From contig NOUX01000008.1 of the NCBI GenBank assembly GCA_002245855.1, positions 62,001 to 126,000 of the forward strand: a stretch of DNA of 64,000 nucleotides, read 5' to 3'. The DNA comes from Sphingobacterium cellulitidis. GTDB lineage: Bacteria > Bacteroidota > Bacteroidia > Sphingobacteriales > Sphingobacteriaceae. Of this stretch, positions 17,054 to 26,051 are shown in pieces (the first letter of the stretch is position 1; every line of letters starts with the position of its first letter). The position numbers and the translations under genes were made by a program. The notes beneath the pieces are model-generated. The model did no database searches. It worked only from the letters and a program-made list of their open reading frames with translations, and was not told the origin of the DNA.

Positions 17054-19015
17054 ATGAATAAATCTATTATTAAAATATCCTTAGGCCTATTACTGGCGCA
17101 AGCAGGTATTTTACAAAGTACGTTTGCTCAAAAGGTTGAAAGTAAATATGATTACAAAGAGGCCTTCAAACCTGGGTTCTACACGACCAATGGAAATGTA
17201 TATCGCTCGGCATCCGGAAAACCAGGGCAATTATACTGGCAAAATGCGGCAAGCTATGATATCAAAGTAAGCCTTGATGATAAAACCCATGAGGTTAAGG
17301 GAACTGTAAAAATCCATTACACCAATAATAGTCCTGACCAACTGGATTTTATTTGGCTACAGTTGGAACAGAATTTATTTAATCAAAAATCAATTGGACA
17401 AGCAGTTGTTCCATTGACCAATAGTCGATACGGTGACTCAAGCTCTGACTTCAACGGTGGTTACAGTATTTCCAATGTAACTGGTGGCGGAAAGAAAGAT
17501 GTGAAATATAGTATCAATGATACTCGAATGCGAGTTGACCTCCCTACTCCTTTGGCAGCTAATGGCGGTAAAACGGAGATCAGCATGGACTTCTCTTATA
17601 TAGTTCCACAATATGGAGCTGATAGAACAGGTATCCTTCCAACTGAGAATGGGGACATTTATGCAATTGCTCAATGGTATCCTAAAGTATCTGTTTATGA
17701 TGACATTACCGGCTGGAATACACTACCTTACTCTGGACCAGGTGAATTTTACCTTGAATATGGAGATTTCAACATTGAGGTTACTGCTCCAGCAAACCAT
17801 ATTGTTGTTTTAGGTGGTGAATTATTGAACCCAGAAGAAGTTTGGACCAAGGAACAGTTGGACCGTTATAACAAAGCTAAGGCTAGTGATAAGACGGTTA
17901 TTATTCGTTCTCAAGATGAGGTTACCAATAAGAACTCTAGACCCAACAAATCTACACTGACTTGGAAATATCGCTTAGAAAACGCAAGGGATGTTGCTTG
18001 GGCTTCTTCCAAAGCATTTATTATTGATGGAGCAAAAATGAATCTTCAGGAAGGTAAAACTGCTTTGGCATTATCAGCTTATCCGAAAGAAAGTAATGGT
18101 GGAAATGCTTGGGAAAGATCTACAGAATATACGAAGGCATCCATTGAATATTATTCGAAGAAATGGCATAATTATCCTTACCCAGTAGCAGTCAATGTGG
18201 CTTCCAATGTAGGTGGTATGGAATATCCGGCAATTGTATTTTGTGGTAGCAAGGCAAAAGCTGGAAGTTTATGGGGAGTAACGGATCATGAGTTTGGACA
18301 CATCTGGTTTCCTATGATTGTAGGGTCTAATGAACGTCTTTATGCATGGATGGATGAGGGTTTCAACACCTTTATCAATGACCTTTCCACAGAAGCCTTC
18401 AATAATGGTGAATACTTCAGAAGAATGGGTGATAGAAATGCGATGGCCAAAGCGTTGATGCATCCGAATTTGGAACCCATTATGGTTTCTCCACAAGGCA
18501 TGAAAGAACGTAATATTGGTCTTTTGGCATATTACAAACCAGGATTTGCATTGCGTTTATTACGAGATGAAGTATTAGGTCCTGAAAGGTTTGATGCTGC
18601 TTTTAGAAAATACATTGATTATTGGGCATACAAACACCCTACTCCAAATGATTTTTTCCGTACCATTGAAAATGAAACCGGAGAAAATTTAAATTGGTTC
18701 TGGAGAGGCTGGTTCCAAAACAACTGGGCTTTGGATCAAGCAATAACCGAGGTTAATTATGTTGAATTAGATCCTGCAAAAGGTGCAGTAATCAGTATTG
18801 AAAACCTACAAAAAATGGCAATGCCAGTAGTGGTGGAAGCAACAACGGTAAGTGGCAAGAAAGTAAGAAAAAAATTACCAGTTGAAGTTTGGGAAAGAAA
18901 TACAACTTGGAAATTTGTTTTGAATACTACAGAAAAGCTTTCAAGCGTTAAAATAGATCCAGACAATGTTTATCCTGATATTAATCCGGACAACAATACC
19001 TGGACATCAAAATAA
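17054..19015 (+). CDS. Exported M1-family metallopeptidase
   Basis: A 653-residue gluzincin aminopeptidase with a Sec signal peptide ([16 protein letters not shown], cleavage near TFAQ). The zinc site is HEFGH at residues 412-416 with the third ligand Glu435, 18 residues further on in the WMDEGF motif. GGMEYP just before it is the exopeptidase N-terminus-binding motif (GxMEN variant). It would release N-terminal residues from peptides in the periplasm. I start at the ATG at 17054, because the in-frame TTG-like extension to 17015 overlaps the upstream gene and would bury the signal peptide. A helper gene follows after 3 bases. Confidence 0.9.
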   Translation: MNKSIIKISLGLLLAQAGILQSTFAQKVESKYDYKEAFKPGFYTTNGNVYRSASGKPGQLYWQNAASYDIKVSLDDKTHEVKGTVKIHYTNNSPDQLDFIWLQLEQNLFNQKSIGQAVVPLTNSRYGDSSSDFNGGYSISNVTGGGKKDVKYSINDTRMRVDLPTPLAANGGKTEISMDFSYIVPQYGADRTGILPTENGDIYAIAQWYPKVSVYDDITGWNTLPYSGPGEFYLEYGDFNIEVTAPANHIVVLGGELLNPEEVWTKEQLDRYNKAKASDKTVIIRSQDEVTNKNSRPNKSTLTWKYRLENARDVAWASSKAFIIDGAKMNLQEGKTALALSAYPKESNGGNAWERSTEYTKASIEYYSKKWHNYPYPVAVNVASNVGGMEYPAIVFCGSKAKAGSLWGVTDHEFGHIWFPMIVGSNERLYAWMDEGFNTFINDLSTEAFNNGEYFRRMGDRNAMAKALMHPNLEPIMVSPQGMKERNIGLLAYYKPGFALRLLRDEVLGPERFDAAFRKYIDYWAYKHPTPNDFFRTIENETGENLNWFWRGWFQNNWALDQAITEVNYVELDPAKGAVISIENLQKMAMPVVVEATTVSGKKVRKKLPVEVWERNTTWKFVLNTTEKLSSVKIDPDNVYPDINPDNNTWTSK

Positions 19016-19018
19016 TTT

Positions 19019-19723
19019 ATGAAGATAAACAAGAATTTATGGTTAATAGTTATGTTGTTTTTGGGCAACATAACTATTTCCTTTGGGCAGGAAATTAAAG
19101 GGATAGTATTTGATTTGGAAACCAGTAAAAAAATACCCGAAGTACAGATCAAGAACTTAAGGACAAATGATGAGGTAAAAACCGATCTACAAGGAAACTT
19201 TACCATTCCGGGTAAGCTTAATGATTATTTAAGTTTAATGGTCCGCGGTTATGACCGTGATACAGCCTTCATTTATCAAGAAGGAATTACCAGGATTTAT
19301 CTTGTAAATGATAAAAGTACGATTACCATTGATGAGGTCGTTGTATCAAAAATTACAGATAGCCGCTTAACGCGTGAGATTGAGCGTGCAAAGAACAACA
19401 GCAAGGCTGCAGAAACAAGTCCTACTCGAGGAGGTCTACGGGTTTCACCATCCAGGTTATTTGGAAAAGAAGCTAAACAAGCCAGAGCTTCCATTGAAAT
19501 ATTAGAATTAGAAAGAGAACAAAGAAATGTGGATCGTGTATTTACAAACGATTTAATCCTCTCTTTGATTCCAATGGAGAAACAGGAACTTCTTCTATTT
19601 AAAGATGGATACAGACCAACTTATGAATTTATCAGACAGGCTTCAAAAGAAGATTTAACAGCCTATATTATTGATTCTTATGCGAAGTTCAAAAAGAACA
19701 AAGCAGAGCCAATCAAGCAATAA
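19019..19723 (+). CDS. Exported carboxypeptidase-regulatory-like domain protein
   Basis: The 234-residue protein has a signal peptide (MKINKNLWLIVMLFLGNITISFGQ) and a CarboxypepD-reg-like beta-sandwich at about 25-105 (IKGIVFDLETSKKIPEVQIKN). A helical, charged C-terminal half (NVDRVFTNDLILSLIPMEKQELLLF) ends without a membrane segment. The same architecture is frequent in Bacteroidota as a stand-alone envelope protein of unknown role. It starts three bases after the M1 peptidase stop, so it is translationally coupled and may act with it. A terminator follows. Confidence 0.8.
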   Translation: MKINKNLWLIVMLFLGNITISFGQEIKGIVFDLETSKKIPEVQIKNLRTNDEVKTDLQGNFTIPGKLNDYLSLMVRGYDRDTAFIYQEGITRIYLVNDKSTITIDEVVVSKITDSRLTREIERAKNNSKAAETSPTRGGLRVSPSRLFGKEAKQARASIEILELEREQRNVDRVFTNDLILSLIPMEKQELLLFKDGYRPTYEFIRQASKEDLTAYIIDSYAKFKKNKAEPIKQ

Positions 19724-19767
19724 TTATTGGATTTGAATTAAACATTTAACCATATAAATTGTATAAG

Positions 19768-19808
19768 AACAGGTTGGCAATCCGTGATTAATGGAAACAC
19801 AACCTGTT
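19768..19808 (+). terminator. Terminator of the Spx-M1 operon
   Basis: AACAGGTTG pairs with CAACCTGTT across a 23-base loop and is followed by ten T. An ATG inside the loop (19791) opens a frame into the next gene but cannot be its start. Confidence 0.75.
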
Positions 19809-19832
19809 TTTTTTAATCAAAAACTATATACT

Positions 19833-20483
19833 ATGAAGGTAGCATTAATTGGAGCAACAGGATATGTTGGTTCTCATATCTTGGAAGAACTTATTCATCG
19901 GAATTTTGAAGTCACTGCCATCGCAAGGCATGTTGATGACATCAAGGATAAACAGAATGTCATCGCTGTACAAATGGATGTGATGCATGACACTAGTCTT
20001 GGAAGTGCATTAAATGGTAATGATGTGGTGATTTCGGCATTTAATGCAGGCTGGACTAATCCTGAGATTTATGATGATTATTTAGAAGGATCCAGACATA
20101 TCTTAAAAGAATTAAAGGAAACTGGAATAAAGCGTTTCATTGTCATTGGAGGTGCAGGAAGTCTCTTGGATGAAAATGACAATAGGCTTGTTGACGATCC
20201 TAAATTTCCAAAGGAATTAAAACCTGGTGCCTTGGCAGCTGCGGATTTTTATGAAATTATCCAGCGTGAAGATGAATTGGATTGGACTTTTTTAAGTCCT
20301 GCCATTGAAATGAATCCATCTGCAAAAGGAAGTAGAACTGGAAAATACAGAACTGGAACTGATCATCCTGTATTTGATCATGATGGGCATTCCATGATTT
20401 CCGTTGAAGATTTAGCAGTAGCGATTGTGGATGAAATTGAAAATAAGAACTTTATTAAAAAAAGATTTACAGTAGGGTATTAA
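19833..20483 (+). CDS. NAD(P)-binding atypical SDR (NmrA/YwnB-like)
   Basis: A 216-residue Rossmann protein that starts MKVALIGATGYVGSHI, with Gly7, Gly10 and Gly13 forming the NAD(P)-binding turn. YEIIQREDELDWTFLSPA and ISVEDLAVAIVDEIE are typical of NAD(P)H-binding proteins of the YwnB/YfbM type. They are small cytoplasmic reductases or redox sensors. The start is the ATG at 19833; the upstream extension to 19791 runs through a terminator. The stop overlaps the convergent DUF1543 gene by four bases. Confidence 0.85.
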   Translation: MKVALIGATGYVGSHILEELIHRNFEVTAIARHVDDIKDKQNVIAVQMDVMHDTSLGSALNGNDVVISAFNAGWTNPEIYDDYLEGSRHILKELKETGIKRFIVIGGAGSLLDENDNRLVDDPKFPKELKPGALAAADFYEIIQREDELDWTFLSPAIEMNPSAKGSRTGKYRTGTDHPVFDHDGHSMISVEDLAVAIVDEIENKNFIKKRFTVGY

Positions 20484-21043
20484 CCCTGCTGTAAATTTTG
20501 TTCCATCAATTTACTGATCTTTAAATACCCCACTTCCAAAGGGTCCTCTACCCCTTCCGTATGAGGTACTATCTGAATTTGATATTTGTCTTTTAACGTT
20601 GAACTGAGCATATCCGAAACTTCATAGATATCATCAACATCAATTCCGTATTTATCATCGATATGGGATGATTCATGATGTTTCCAAAACACTGTATCTT
20701 TAGCGACTTTTGTCGCTTCGGCTAAATCTTTCGCAACCACTAATTGCTTATAATGATATTCCTCCATGTCATTGGGTTTATAACCACCTAGATTTACAAA
20801 AAACAATTTTGCTGAATCAGCTAACTTTGATTCAGATTTCGGTAAAACCTCAATCTTATGCGTGGCTACTTGAGATACTTTTCTCCAGGAATCAATATGC
20901 ATTTTACCTTCCAATGCAGGCCAAAATTCATTCATTTGAGGAACCAAATCCTTCAAGCTATTTGCAATTCCAAAGAATACATCATGCTGTTCGGTAAACC
21001 TTCCGACCGGTTTTCCACCAATCACAATCATAAATAAATCCAT
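20480..21043 (-). CDS. DUF1543-domain protein
   Basis: A 187-residue protein with no signal peptide. MDLFMIVIGGKPVGRFTEQHDVFFGIANSLKDL is the characteristic opening of the DUF1543 fold, and FFVNLGGYKPNDMEEYHYKQLVVA repeats a related strand pattern. FWKHHESSHIDDKYGIDVDDIYEV has a His-rich turn. The function is unknown. The gene converges on the NAD(P)-binding protein with a TTAA overlap and has no shared operon. Confidence 0.82.
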   Translation of the reverse strand: MDLFMIVIGGKPVGRFTEQHDVFFGIANSLKDLVPQMNEFWPALEGKMHIDSWRKVSQVATHKIEVLPKSESKLADSAKLFFVNLGGYKPNDMEEYHYKQLVVAKDLAEATKVAKDTVFWKHHESSHIDDKYGIDVDDIYEVSDMLSSTLKDKYQIQIVPHTEGVEDPLEVGYLKISKLMEQNLQQG

Positions 21044-21116
21044 AGTATTTGATTGTATTTTAATTATCCCTTATTATTTTTTTATCTTCGATTTTATAAT
21101 AAAATTAAAATTTACC

Positions 21117-22013
21117 ATGAAGAATCTAACCAGTTTATGTATTATTTTTTTATTTCTTGTATCACAGGTACATGGGCAAAAAACTGATAAAAAGCTTGCT
21201 GCCAAAATCAATCAAGCTATTGAAGGTTTCCAAGGGGATGTGGGTATTTATGTCAAGCATTTAAAGCAAAATAAAGAAGTTAACATCAATGCAGACAGTA
21301 TTTTTCCAACCGCGAGCGTGGTTAAGGTTCCGATTCTAGTGGGGGTATTTCAGAAAATAAAAGATGGGGAATTAAGATTAGACCAAAAGTTTTTGTATCG
21401 AGATTCGAGGGCTTATGGCGGTTCAGGTCTTATGCAATTTTTCAAAGACAGTACAGAAACTGATCTTTCTACACTCATTGGCTTGATGTTAAGTTATAGT
21501 GATAATGTGACATCCATTTGGTGTCAGGAATTGGCTGGAGGTGGACAAGCCATTAACCCAATCATGGATCAATTGGGATTGACCAATACAAAAGTGAATT
21601 CCAGAACTGTGGGTAGGGAGGATATTTGGAAGAAATATGGTTGGGGGCAAACTACGCCAAAAGAAATGGCAAATCTATATGAGTTTATTAGAAATGGAAA
21701 AGTAGTTTCTCCAGCACATTCAGATAAAATGTATAGATTCTTAAAGAACCAATTTTACAATGAAAGATCATTATCTCAATTTCCGGCTGAAATAAGTACC
21801 ATCGACAAAACAGGTTCATTGGATGAATCACGGAACGAGGTGGTTCTGGTAAATGCTCCACATGGTGATTTTATATTCTCTATTTTCACCAACAACAATA
21901 AAGATCGAAGCTGGACAAAGAGCAATGCAGCTGAGAATTTGACCAAGAAAATCGCCAATATAATTTGGAATCACTACGAAGCTGATTTTACGCCTTATCC
22001 TCAAATCGACTAA
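21117..22013 (+). CDS. Exported serine hydrolase of the class A beta-lactamase fold
   Basis: A 298-residue protein with a signal peptide (MKNLTSLCIIFLFLVSQVHGQ). The catalytic SxxK is Ser67-Val-Val-Lys70, the SDN motif is Ser128-Asp129-Asn130 and the KTG triad is Lys231-Thr-Gly233. The omega-loop motif ExxLN of true class A beta-lactamases is not obvious; the corresponding stretch reads NSRTVGREDIWKKYGWG. It may be a peptidoglycan or peptide hydrolase, or a weak beta-lactamase. A -7-like box TATCTTCG lies at 21083-21090. Family secure, drug resistance not shown. Confidence 0.85.
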   Translation: MKNLTSLCIIFLFLVSQVHGQKTDKKLAAKINQAIEGFQGDVGIYVKHLKQNKEVNINADSIFPTASVVKVPILVGVFQKIKDGELRLDQKFLYRDSRAYGGSGLMQFFKDSTETDLSTLIGLMLSYSDNVTSIWCQELAGGGQAINPIMDQLGLTNTKVNSRTVGREDIWKKYGWGQTTPKEMANLYEFIRNGKVVSPAHSDKMYRFLKNQFYNERSLSQFPAEISTIDKTGSLDESRNEVVLVNAPHGDFIFSIFTNNNKDRSWTKSNAAENLTKKIANIIWNHYEADFTPYPQID

Positions 22014-22028
22014 GAAAATACCAGAATA

Positions 22029-23747
22029 CTATAAATTACCTTTTTTTATTTCTTCCATTGCGTAATGACAGGCTCTGGCGGTTAATGCCATATACAGGAT
22101 TGAGGGGCTTTGGTTTCCGGTACTTGTCATACAAGCACCGTCGGTTACAAATACATTGGGACATAAATGCAATTGATTCCATTTGTTCAACATGGAATTT
22201 GTAGGATCAGTACCCATTCTCACTCCTCCCATCTCGTGGATATCTAATCCAGGGGCGATTTTGTTGTCATGTACATTAATATTCTGACAGCCTGCTACCT
22301 TAAGCATTTCTGCACTTTGAGTGAGAAAATCCGCCAACATTTTTTCATCATTGTCATCATAATCCACGGATGTAATCAGTTGGGGCATTCCGTACTTATC
22401 TTTTTCAGTAGCTGATAAACTCACTTGATTGGAGGCTTTCATAATCGTTTCACCTTGCATATACATATACACATACCATGGTCCAACTTCACTTAGATTA
22501 TCCTTGAAAGCAGCTCCCACTTCAGGGAGATTCTTATCAACCCTACCTCGATGTCGTCTTGCCGCAAGAAAGGTTGTATAGCCGCCTACGAAAGGACGAT
22601 CCTGTTTTCCTAGGTTCACATAATTGGCTAGAATATTTTCTGAGGGATTTCTACCGAAATAATAATCCTCCAAAAAGCCGGGAACATCCGCAGAAACCGA
22701 GCCTCTATAATTATGAAAACCTATATATTTCCCCAATAGTCCATGGTCATTTCCCAATCCATGTGGGAAGCGTTGTGACTTAGAATTCAGAAGAATGAGG
22801 TTCGAATTTAAGGTTGAAGCATTTAAAAATATAATCCTGGAATAATAAGTAGTCTCTTCATTTGTTTCCGTATTCAATACGCGTACTCCACTGGCCTTAC
22901 CTAGCTTTTCATCGTAAAGAATTTCTTTGACCAAACTGTTAGGTTTGAGAGTCAGATTTCCAGTCTTTTCTGCCCAAGGAATGGTTGATGAAACCGAGCT
23001 AAAATAACCTCCAAAAGGGCAACCATTCATACAGGCATTTCTAGCCTGACAATTTACTCGACCTTGTTGTTTATGGATATCCTTGGCTTCAGTTAAATGA
23101 GCCCAGCGCGCATGAACGAGATATCTGTTTTTATAGTGATTTAGGATGGAATCACGAATATGAAGTTCAACTTTATTAAAATCAAATGGTGGGAGAAATT
23201 CGCCATCGGGCATGGACTCCAGATGATCCTGCGTTCCACAGACGCCAATATATTTTTCGACATGTGAATACCAATCGGCAACATCATCGTAACCAATTGG
23301 CCAGTTCATGCCATAATTCAATCTTTCAGGGGCTGTAAATTCATAATGACTCCAGCGTTGGCAAGCACGACCCCAAATAAGCGACTTCCCGCCAACCTGA
23401 TAACCTCGAATCCAGTCGAATGGTTTCTCTTGTATATATTCTTGATCCTTATCCTTGGTAAAAAAGTGTTTGTTGCTCTCTCCTATTCCAGCAGCCTTAC
23501 TTGCAATTGGATTTTCTTTACGAAATGCTTTACTGAGACCTCCAGCATGCGGGAATTCCCAAGGGTCCATATTCGCGGTAGGATAATCAACAATATGCTT
23601 GACATTCCTGCCGCGTTCCAAAAGAAGAGTCTTTAAATTTCCTTCACAGAGTTCCTTTGCTGCCCAACCCCCAGAAATCCCTGAACCAATGACAATGGCA
23701 TCAAAATATTGATCCGAAGATTGATCGACTTTATTATCTATTATCAT
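22029..23747 (-). CDS. GMC-family FAD oxidoreductase
   Basis: A 572-residue flavoprotein with the N-terminal FAD motif GSGISGG (about 21-27) and the typical C-terminal block GGVRMGTDPTNSMLNKWNQLHLCPNVFVTDGA...TGNQSPS. A central patch has several cysteines (GRVNCQARNACMNGCPFGGY), as in gluconate/sorbosone-type GMC dehydrogenases of Bacteroidota. It oxidises sugars, sugar acids or alcohols. No signal peptide is visible. The gluconate dehydrogenase small subunit often found beside such genes is absent. It converges on the serine hydrolase. Confidence 0.88.
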   Translation of the reverse strand: MIIDNKVDQSSDQYFDAIVIGSGISGGWAAKELCEGNLKTLLLERGRNVKHIVDYPTANMDPWEFPHAGGLSKAFRKENPIASKAAGIGESNKHFFTKDKDQEYIQEKPFDWIRGYQVGGKSLIWGRACQRWSHYEFTAPERLNYGMNWPIGYDDVADWYSHVEKYIGVCGTQDHLESMPDGEFLPPFDFNKVELHIRDSILNHYKNRYLVHARWAHLTEAKDIHKQQGRVNCQARNACMNGCPFGGYFSSVSSTIPWAEKTGNLTLKPNSLVKEILYDEKLGKASGVRVLNTETNEETTYYSRIIFLNASTLNSNLILLNSKSQRFPHGLGNDHGLLGKYIGFHNYRGSVSADVPGFLEDYYFGRNPSENILANYVNLGKQDRPFVGGYTTFLAARRHRGRVDKNLPEVGAAFKDNLSEVGPWYVYMYMQGETIMKASNQVSLSATEKDKYGMPQLITSVDYDDNDEKMLADFLTQSAEMLKVAGCQNINVHDNKIAPGLDIHEMGGVRMGTDPTNSMLNKWNQLHLCPNVFVTDGACMTSTGNQSPSILYMALTARACHYAMEEIKKGNL

Positions 23748-23967
23748 GGTACATAAATTTTGCTGCTGAATCAGCTATTTCTGAAAGATGAAAATCCCTT
23801 TTGTTAGGAATTCGATGTTTTAAGTAAATGGTTATTAGAAACTAATTAAACAAATAATCAGGATAATTACAAATAACTCGCAAAGAGCGAATTGTCCAAA
23901 AACCAAGAATCATAATAAAATGACATTCTTATTTAAGACAAAACACTCTTAAATGAAAAATACTCCT

Positions 23968-23975
23968 TATCTTTG
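23968..23975 (+). promoter_or_regulatory. -7 box of the Rrf2-haemoglobin unit
   Basis: TATCTTTG matches TAnnTTTG exactly and ends 17 bases before the ATG of the Rrf2 regulator. Confidence 0.55.
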
Positions 23976-23992
23976 ATTCATAGAAATAAAAT

Positions 23993-24427
23993 ATGTTTTC
24001 AAAAGCCTGTGAACACGGAATAAAAGCGATCATTTACATTGCCACCCAATCATTGGAGGGGAACCGCGTAAAAATTACGGAGGTATCCGAGCATACGGGA
24101 ACGCCAGAGGCATTTACGGCGAAGGTATTGGGTTTATTAACGAAACATAATGTCCTACATTCAATTAAAGGACCTTTTGGGGGATTCGAAATGGACCATG
24201 ATCAAATCCATCAAACTACCCTATCGCAAATAGTCAAGGCGGTGGATGGTGATGAAATATTTATGGGTTGTGGACTAGGTTTAAAAGAATGTAATGCCTT
24301 AAAGCCATGTCCAATGCACAATAGCTTTGTGAAAATAAGAACAGATTTAAAAGATATGCTGGAAAGTACAACAGTGTACCAATTGGCAGTAGGCTTAATA
24401 TCTGGAGAGAGTATTTTAATCAGGTAG
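23993..24427 (+). CDS. Rrf2-family Fe-S transcriptional regulator (NsrR/IscR-like)
   Basis: The 144-residue regulator has an N-terminal winged helix (ACEHGIKAIIYIATQ, then IKGPFGGFEM) and three cysteines at 93, 100 and 106 (CGLGLKECNALKPC), in the place where NsrR and IscR bind an Fe-S cluster. Spacing is x6 and x5 against x4 and x5 in E. coli NsrR, so ligand detail may differ. The next gene, 39 bases on, encodes a truncated haemoglobin. That suggests a nitric-oxide or redox sensor controlling its own NO-handling partner. Operator sites were not recognised. Confidence 0.87.
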   Translation: MFSKACEHGIKAIIYIATQSLEGNRVKITEVSEHTGTPEAFTAKVLGLLTKHNVLHSIKGPFGGFEMDHDQIHQTTLSQIVKAVDGDEIFMGCGLGLKECNALKPCPMHNSFVKIRTDLKDMLESTTVYQLAVGLISGESILIR

Positions 24428-24466
24428 ATTGAACTCGAAAAGTTTAGAGAAGGAAAAGTAAAAGTA

Positions 24467-24865
24467 ATGGAAAATCAAAAACGTGACATCCAGAATATGG
24501 ATGATATAAAGGCGGTAGTAAATGAATTTTACGGATATATCCGTGAGGATGATTTATTAGGCCCTATATTCAATGGTATTATTCAAGACCGATGGCCAGA
24601 GCATTTGGAAAAGATGTATAGATTTTGGCAAACGGTTTTATTGGAGGAGCATACCTATTATGGTAGTCCATTTCCACCCCATGCAAAACTTCCAGTAGAG
24701 AAGCGTCATTTTGACCAATGGTTGGCTTTATTTTCTAGAACAGTGGATAACTTATTTGCCGGAGAAAAGGCAGAACGCGCAAAATGGCAAGGAGCTCGAA
24801 TGGCAGAGATGTTCCAATATAAAATTGAATATTATCAAAACAACAATCTTAAGCCACTAATTTAA
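24467..24865 (+). CDS. Group III truncated haemoglobin
   Basis: A 132-residue 2-over-2 globin. The group III pattern is clear: LLGPIFNGIIQDRWPEHLEKMYRFWQTVLL, then SPFPPHAKLPVEKRHFDQWLALFSRTVDNLF. The proximal haem His is most likely the one in PPHAKL, and WLALF is the conserved helix. Such proteins handle nitric oxide or oxygen at low tension, for instance in Campylobacter Ctb. It follows an Rrf2 regulator by 39 bases and is probably under its control. It lacks a fused reductase, so it needs an external electron donor. Confidence 0.9.
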   Translation: MENQKRDIQNMDDIKAVVNEFYGYIREDDLLGPIFNGIIQDRWPEHLEKMYRFWQTVLLEEHTYYGSPFPPHAKLPVEKRHFDQWLALFSRTVDNLFAGEKAERAKWQGARMAEMFQYKIEYYQNNNLKPLI

Positions 24866-24960
24866 AAAACCATATAACAACTATTTAGATAGGCTATATT
24901 CCAAGCTATTTTTTTAAGCTATGAATATTGTTATAGTTGCTTCCAATTAAGCAAAAAGAA

Positions 24961-24989
24961 AAGAGCTATAATTTTAAATTATAGCTCTT
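24961..24989. terminator. Bidirectional terminator between haemoglobin and thioredoxin-like genes
   Basis: A perfect 14-bp stem (AAGAGCTATAATTT) with a single-base loop, A-rich on the left and T-rich on the right. It lies 4 bases from the stop codon of the thioredoxin-like gene. Confidence 0.8.
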
Positions 24990-24993
24990 CTTA

Positions 24994-25509
24994 TTATTTT
25001 TTAGGTAGCCATTCCTTAAAGAAGTCGAGTACCTTAGTTTCATCGTAACCTTTTCCTGCTTCCAAGTTGCCGCTTTCTCTAGTTGTCAAGACTTTTTCAT
25101 TACTATCCATGACTATGAAAAATGGATAACCATATTCATTTCCCTTGCCTGGTGCATATTTATTAAAAACTGCTTCATTCTTATTTTCTGGAGAAAAATT
25201 CAAATGATAGTAAACAAAATTTTGATTCAATAATTCATCAATTGTCTTGTTCTGATGAATAAAATTATTAAATCTTAAACACCAAATACACCAGTTTCCA
25301 CCCGCTTGAATAATGATATTTTTATTTTCTTTCTTTGCTAATACAACTAAACTGTCAATGTCTTTTTGGGCATCGGCTTCAGGATGATAAGGCTTAGCCA
25401 GGGAGTCTAATTCAGGATTCACTTTTTTTGTCTGGGCATAACTTTCAAATTGTAATCCGGATAAGAACACAGCAAGGCTGATTCCTAATATTAAAGTCAA
25501 TTTCTTCAT
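24994..25509 (-). CDS. Exported thioredoxin-like protein (Thioredoxin_7 type)
   Basis: A 171-residue periplasmic protein with a signal peptide (MKKLTLILGISLAVFLSG, cleavage near SYAQ). The redox site is Cys74-Ile-Trp-Cys77 in GGNWCIWCLRF, followed by NFVYYHLNFSPENKNE and the cis-proline region YGYPFFIVMDS. Such proteins reduce or exchange disulfides in envelope proteins, or serve as thiol-disulfide partners of cytochrome maturation. The neighbours do not point to a specific partner. Monocistronic with its own terminator. Confidence 0.85.
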   Translation of the reverse strand: MKKLTLILGISLAVFLSGLQFESYAQTKKVNPELDSLAKPYHPEADAQKDIDSLVVLAKKENKNIIIQAGGNWCIWCLRFNNFIHQNKTIDELLNQNFVYYHLNFSPENKNEAVFNKYAPGKGNEYGYPFFIVMDSNEKVLTTRESGNLEAGKGYDETKVLDFFKEWLPKK

Positions 25510-25592
25510 ATAATAGATTTTTCTAAAGTAAAAACGATACGAATTTAATTATTCGTATGTAATTTTAGCATCATTTTATATATTCATTATCG

Positions 25593-26051
25593 GTGTACCA
25601 TTATCTTTTAATCCTTCACTCCTATTTCCGTTGGCTTGTATTATTTGCACTAGTATTTCAAATAGTTTGGATATTTATCAATCACCGAAAGAATAAGGTC
25701 TTTAGCAGCAAGGATTATCAAATACTGATTGGATTGACCATTATCTATGATATTCAATTCTTTATAGGCTGGGTTTTATATCTCAACAGTCCGCTGGTCA
25801 CAGCCTTTTGGAACGATATTTCAATTGGTATCAAAACCCGTCAGCTCCGCTTCTTTGGCTTGGAGCATATGTCCATGATGACTTTGGCAGTCATGATAAT
25901 TAATATCGTGAGTCTGCTGGTAAAGAAGAAAGTAGGAGGTAATGGATTCACTTATTTATGGAAGAGATATATTTGGATCAGTTTGATGATCTTAACCTCC
26001 ATACCTTGGTCATTCTCACCTTTTACAAATAGACCAAATTTTAGATTCTAA
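25593..26051 (+). CDS. Four-helix membrane protein with conserved histidines (cytochrome-b-like)
   Basis: A 152-residue integral membrane protein with about four hydrophobic helices, starting at a GTG. It has HSYFRW near the N-terminus, FFIGWVLY in helix 2, GLEHMSMMTLAVMIIN in helix 3 and SIPWSFSPFTNRPNFRF at the end. Histidines in HSYFRW and LEHMSMM could be haem or metal ligands. Similar Bacteroidota proteins have been labelled cytochrome B, but this is not proven. It overlaps the convergent TauE gene by four bases. Confidence 0.72.
   Translation: MYHYLLILHSYFRWLVLFALVFQIVWIFINHRKNKVFSSKDYQILIGLTIIYDIQFFIGWVLYLNSPLVTAFWNDISIGIKTRQLRFFGLEHMSMMTLAVMIINIVSLLVKKKVGGNGFTYLWKRYIWISLMILTSIPWSFSPFTNRPNFRF

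Noticed and set aside
19791..19832. Upstream start of the NAD(P)-binding protein
   Set aside because: The extra 14 codons lie in the loop and T-run of a terminator. The ATG at 19833 gives the expected N-terminal glycine motif.
21117..22013. Antibiotic-resistance beta-lactamase
   Set aside because: Only the general fold and three motifs are present; the deacylation Glu is not clear, so a resistance call is not supported.
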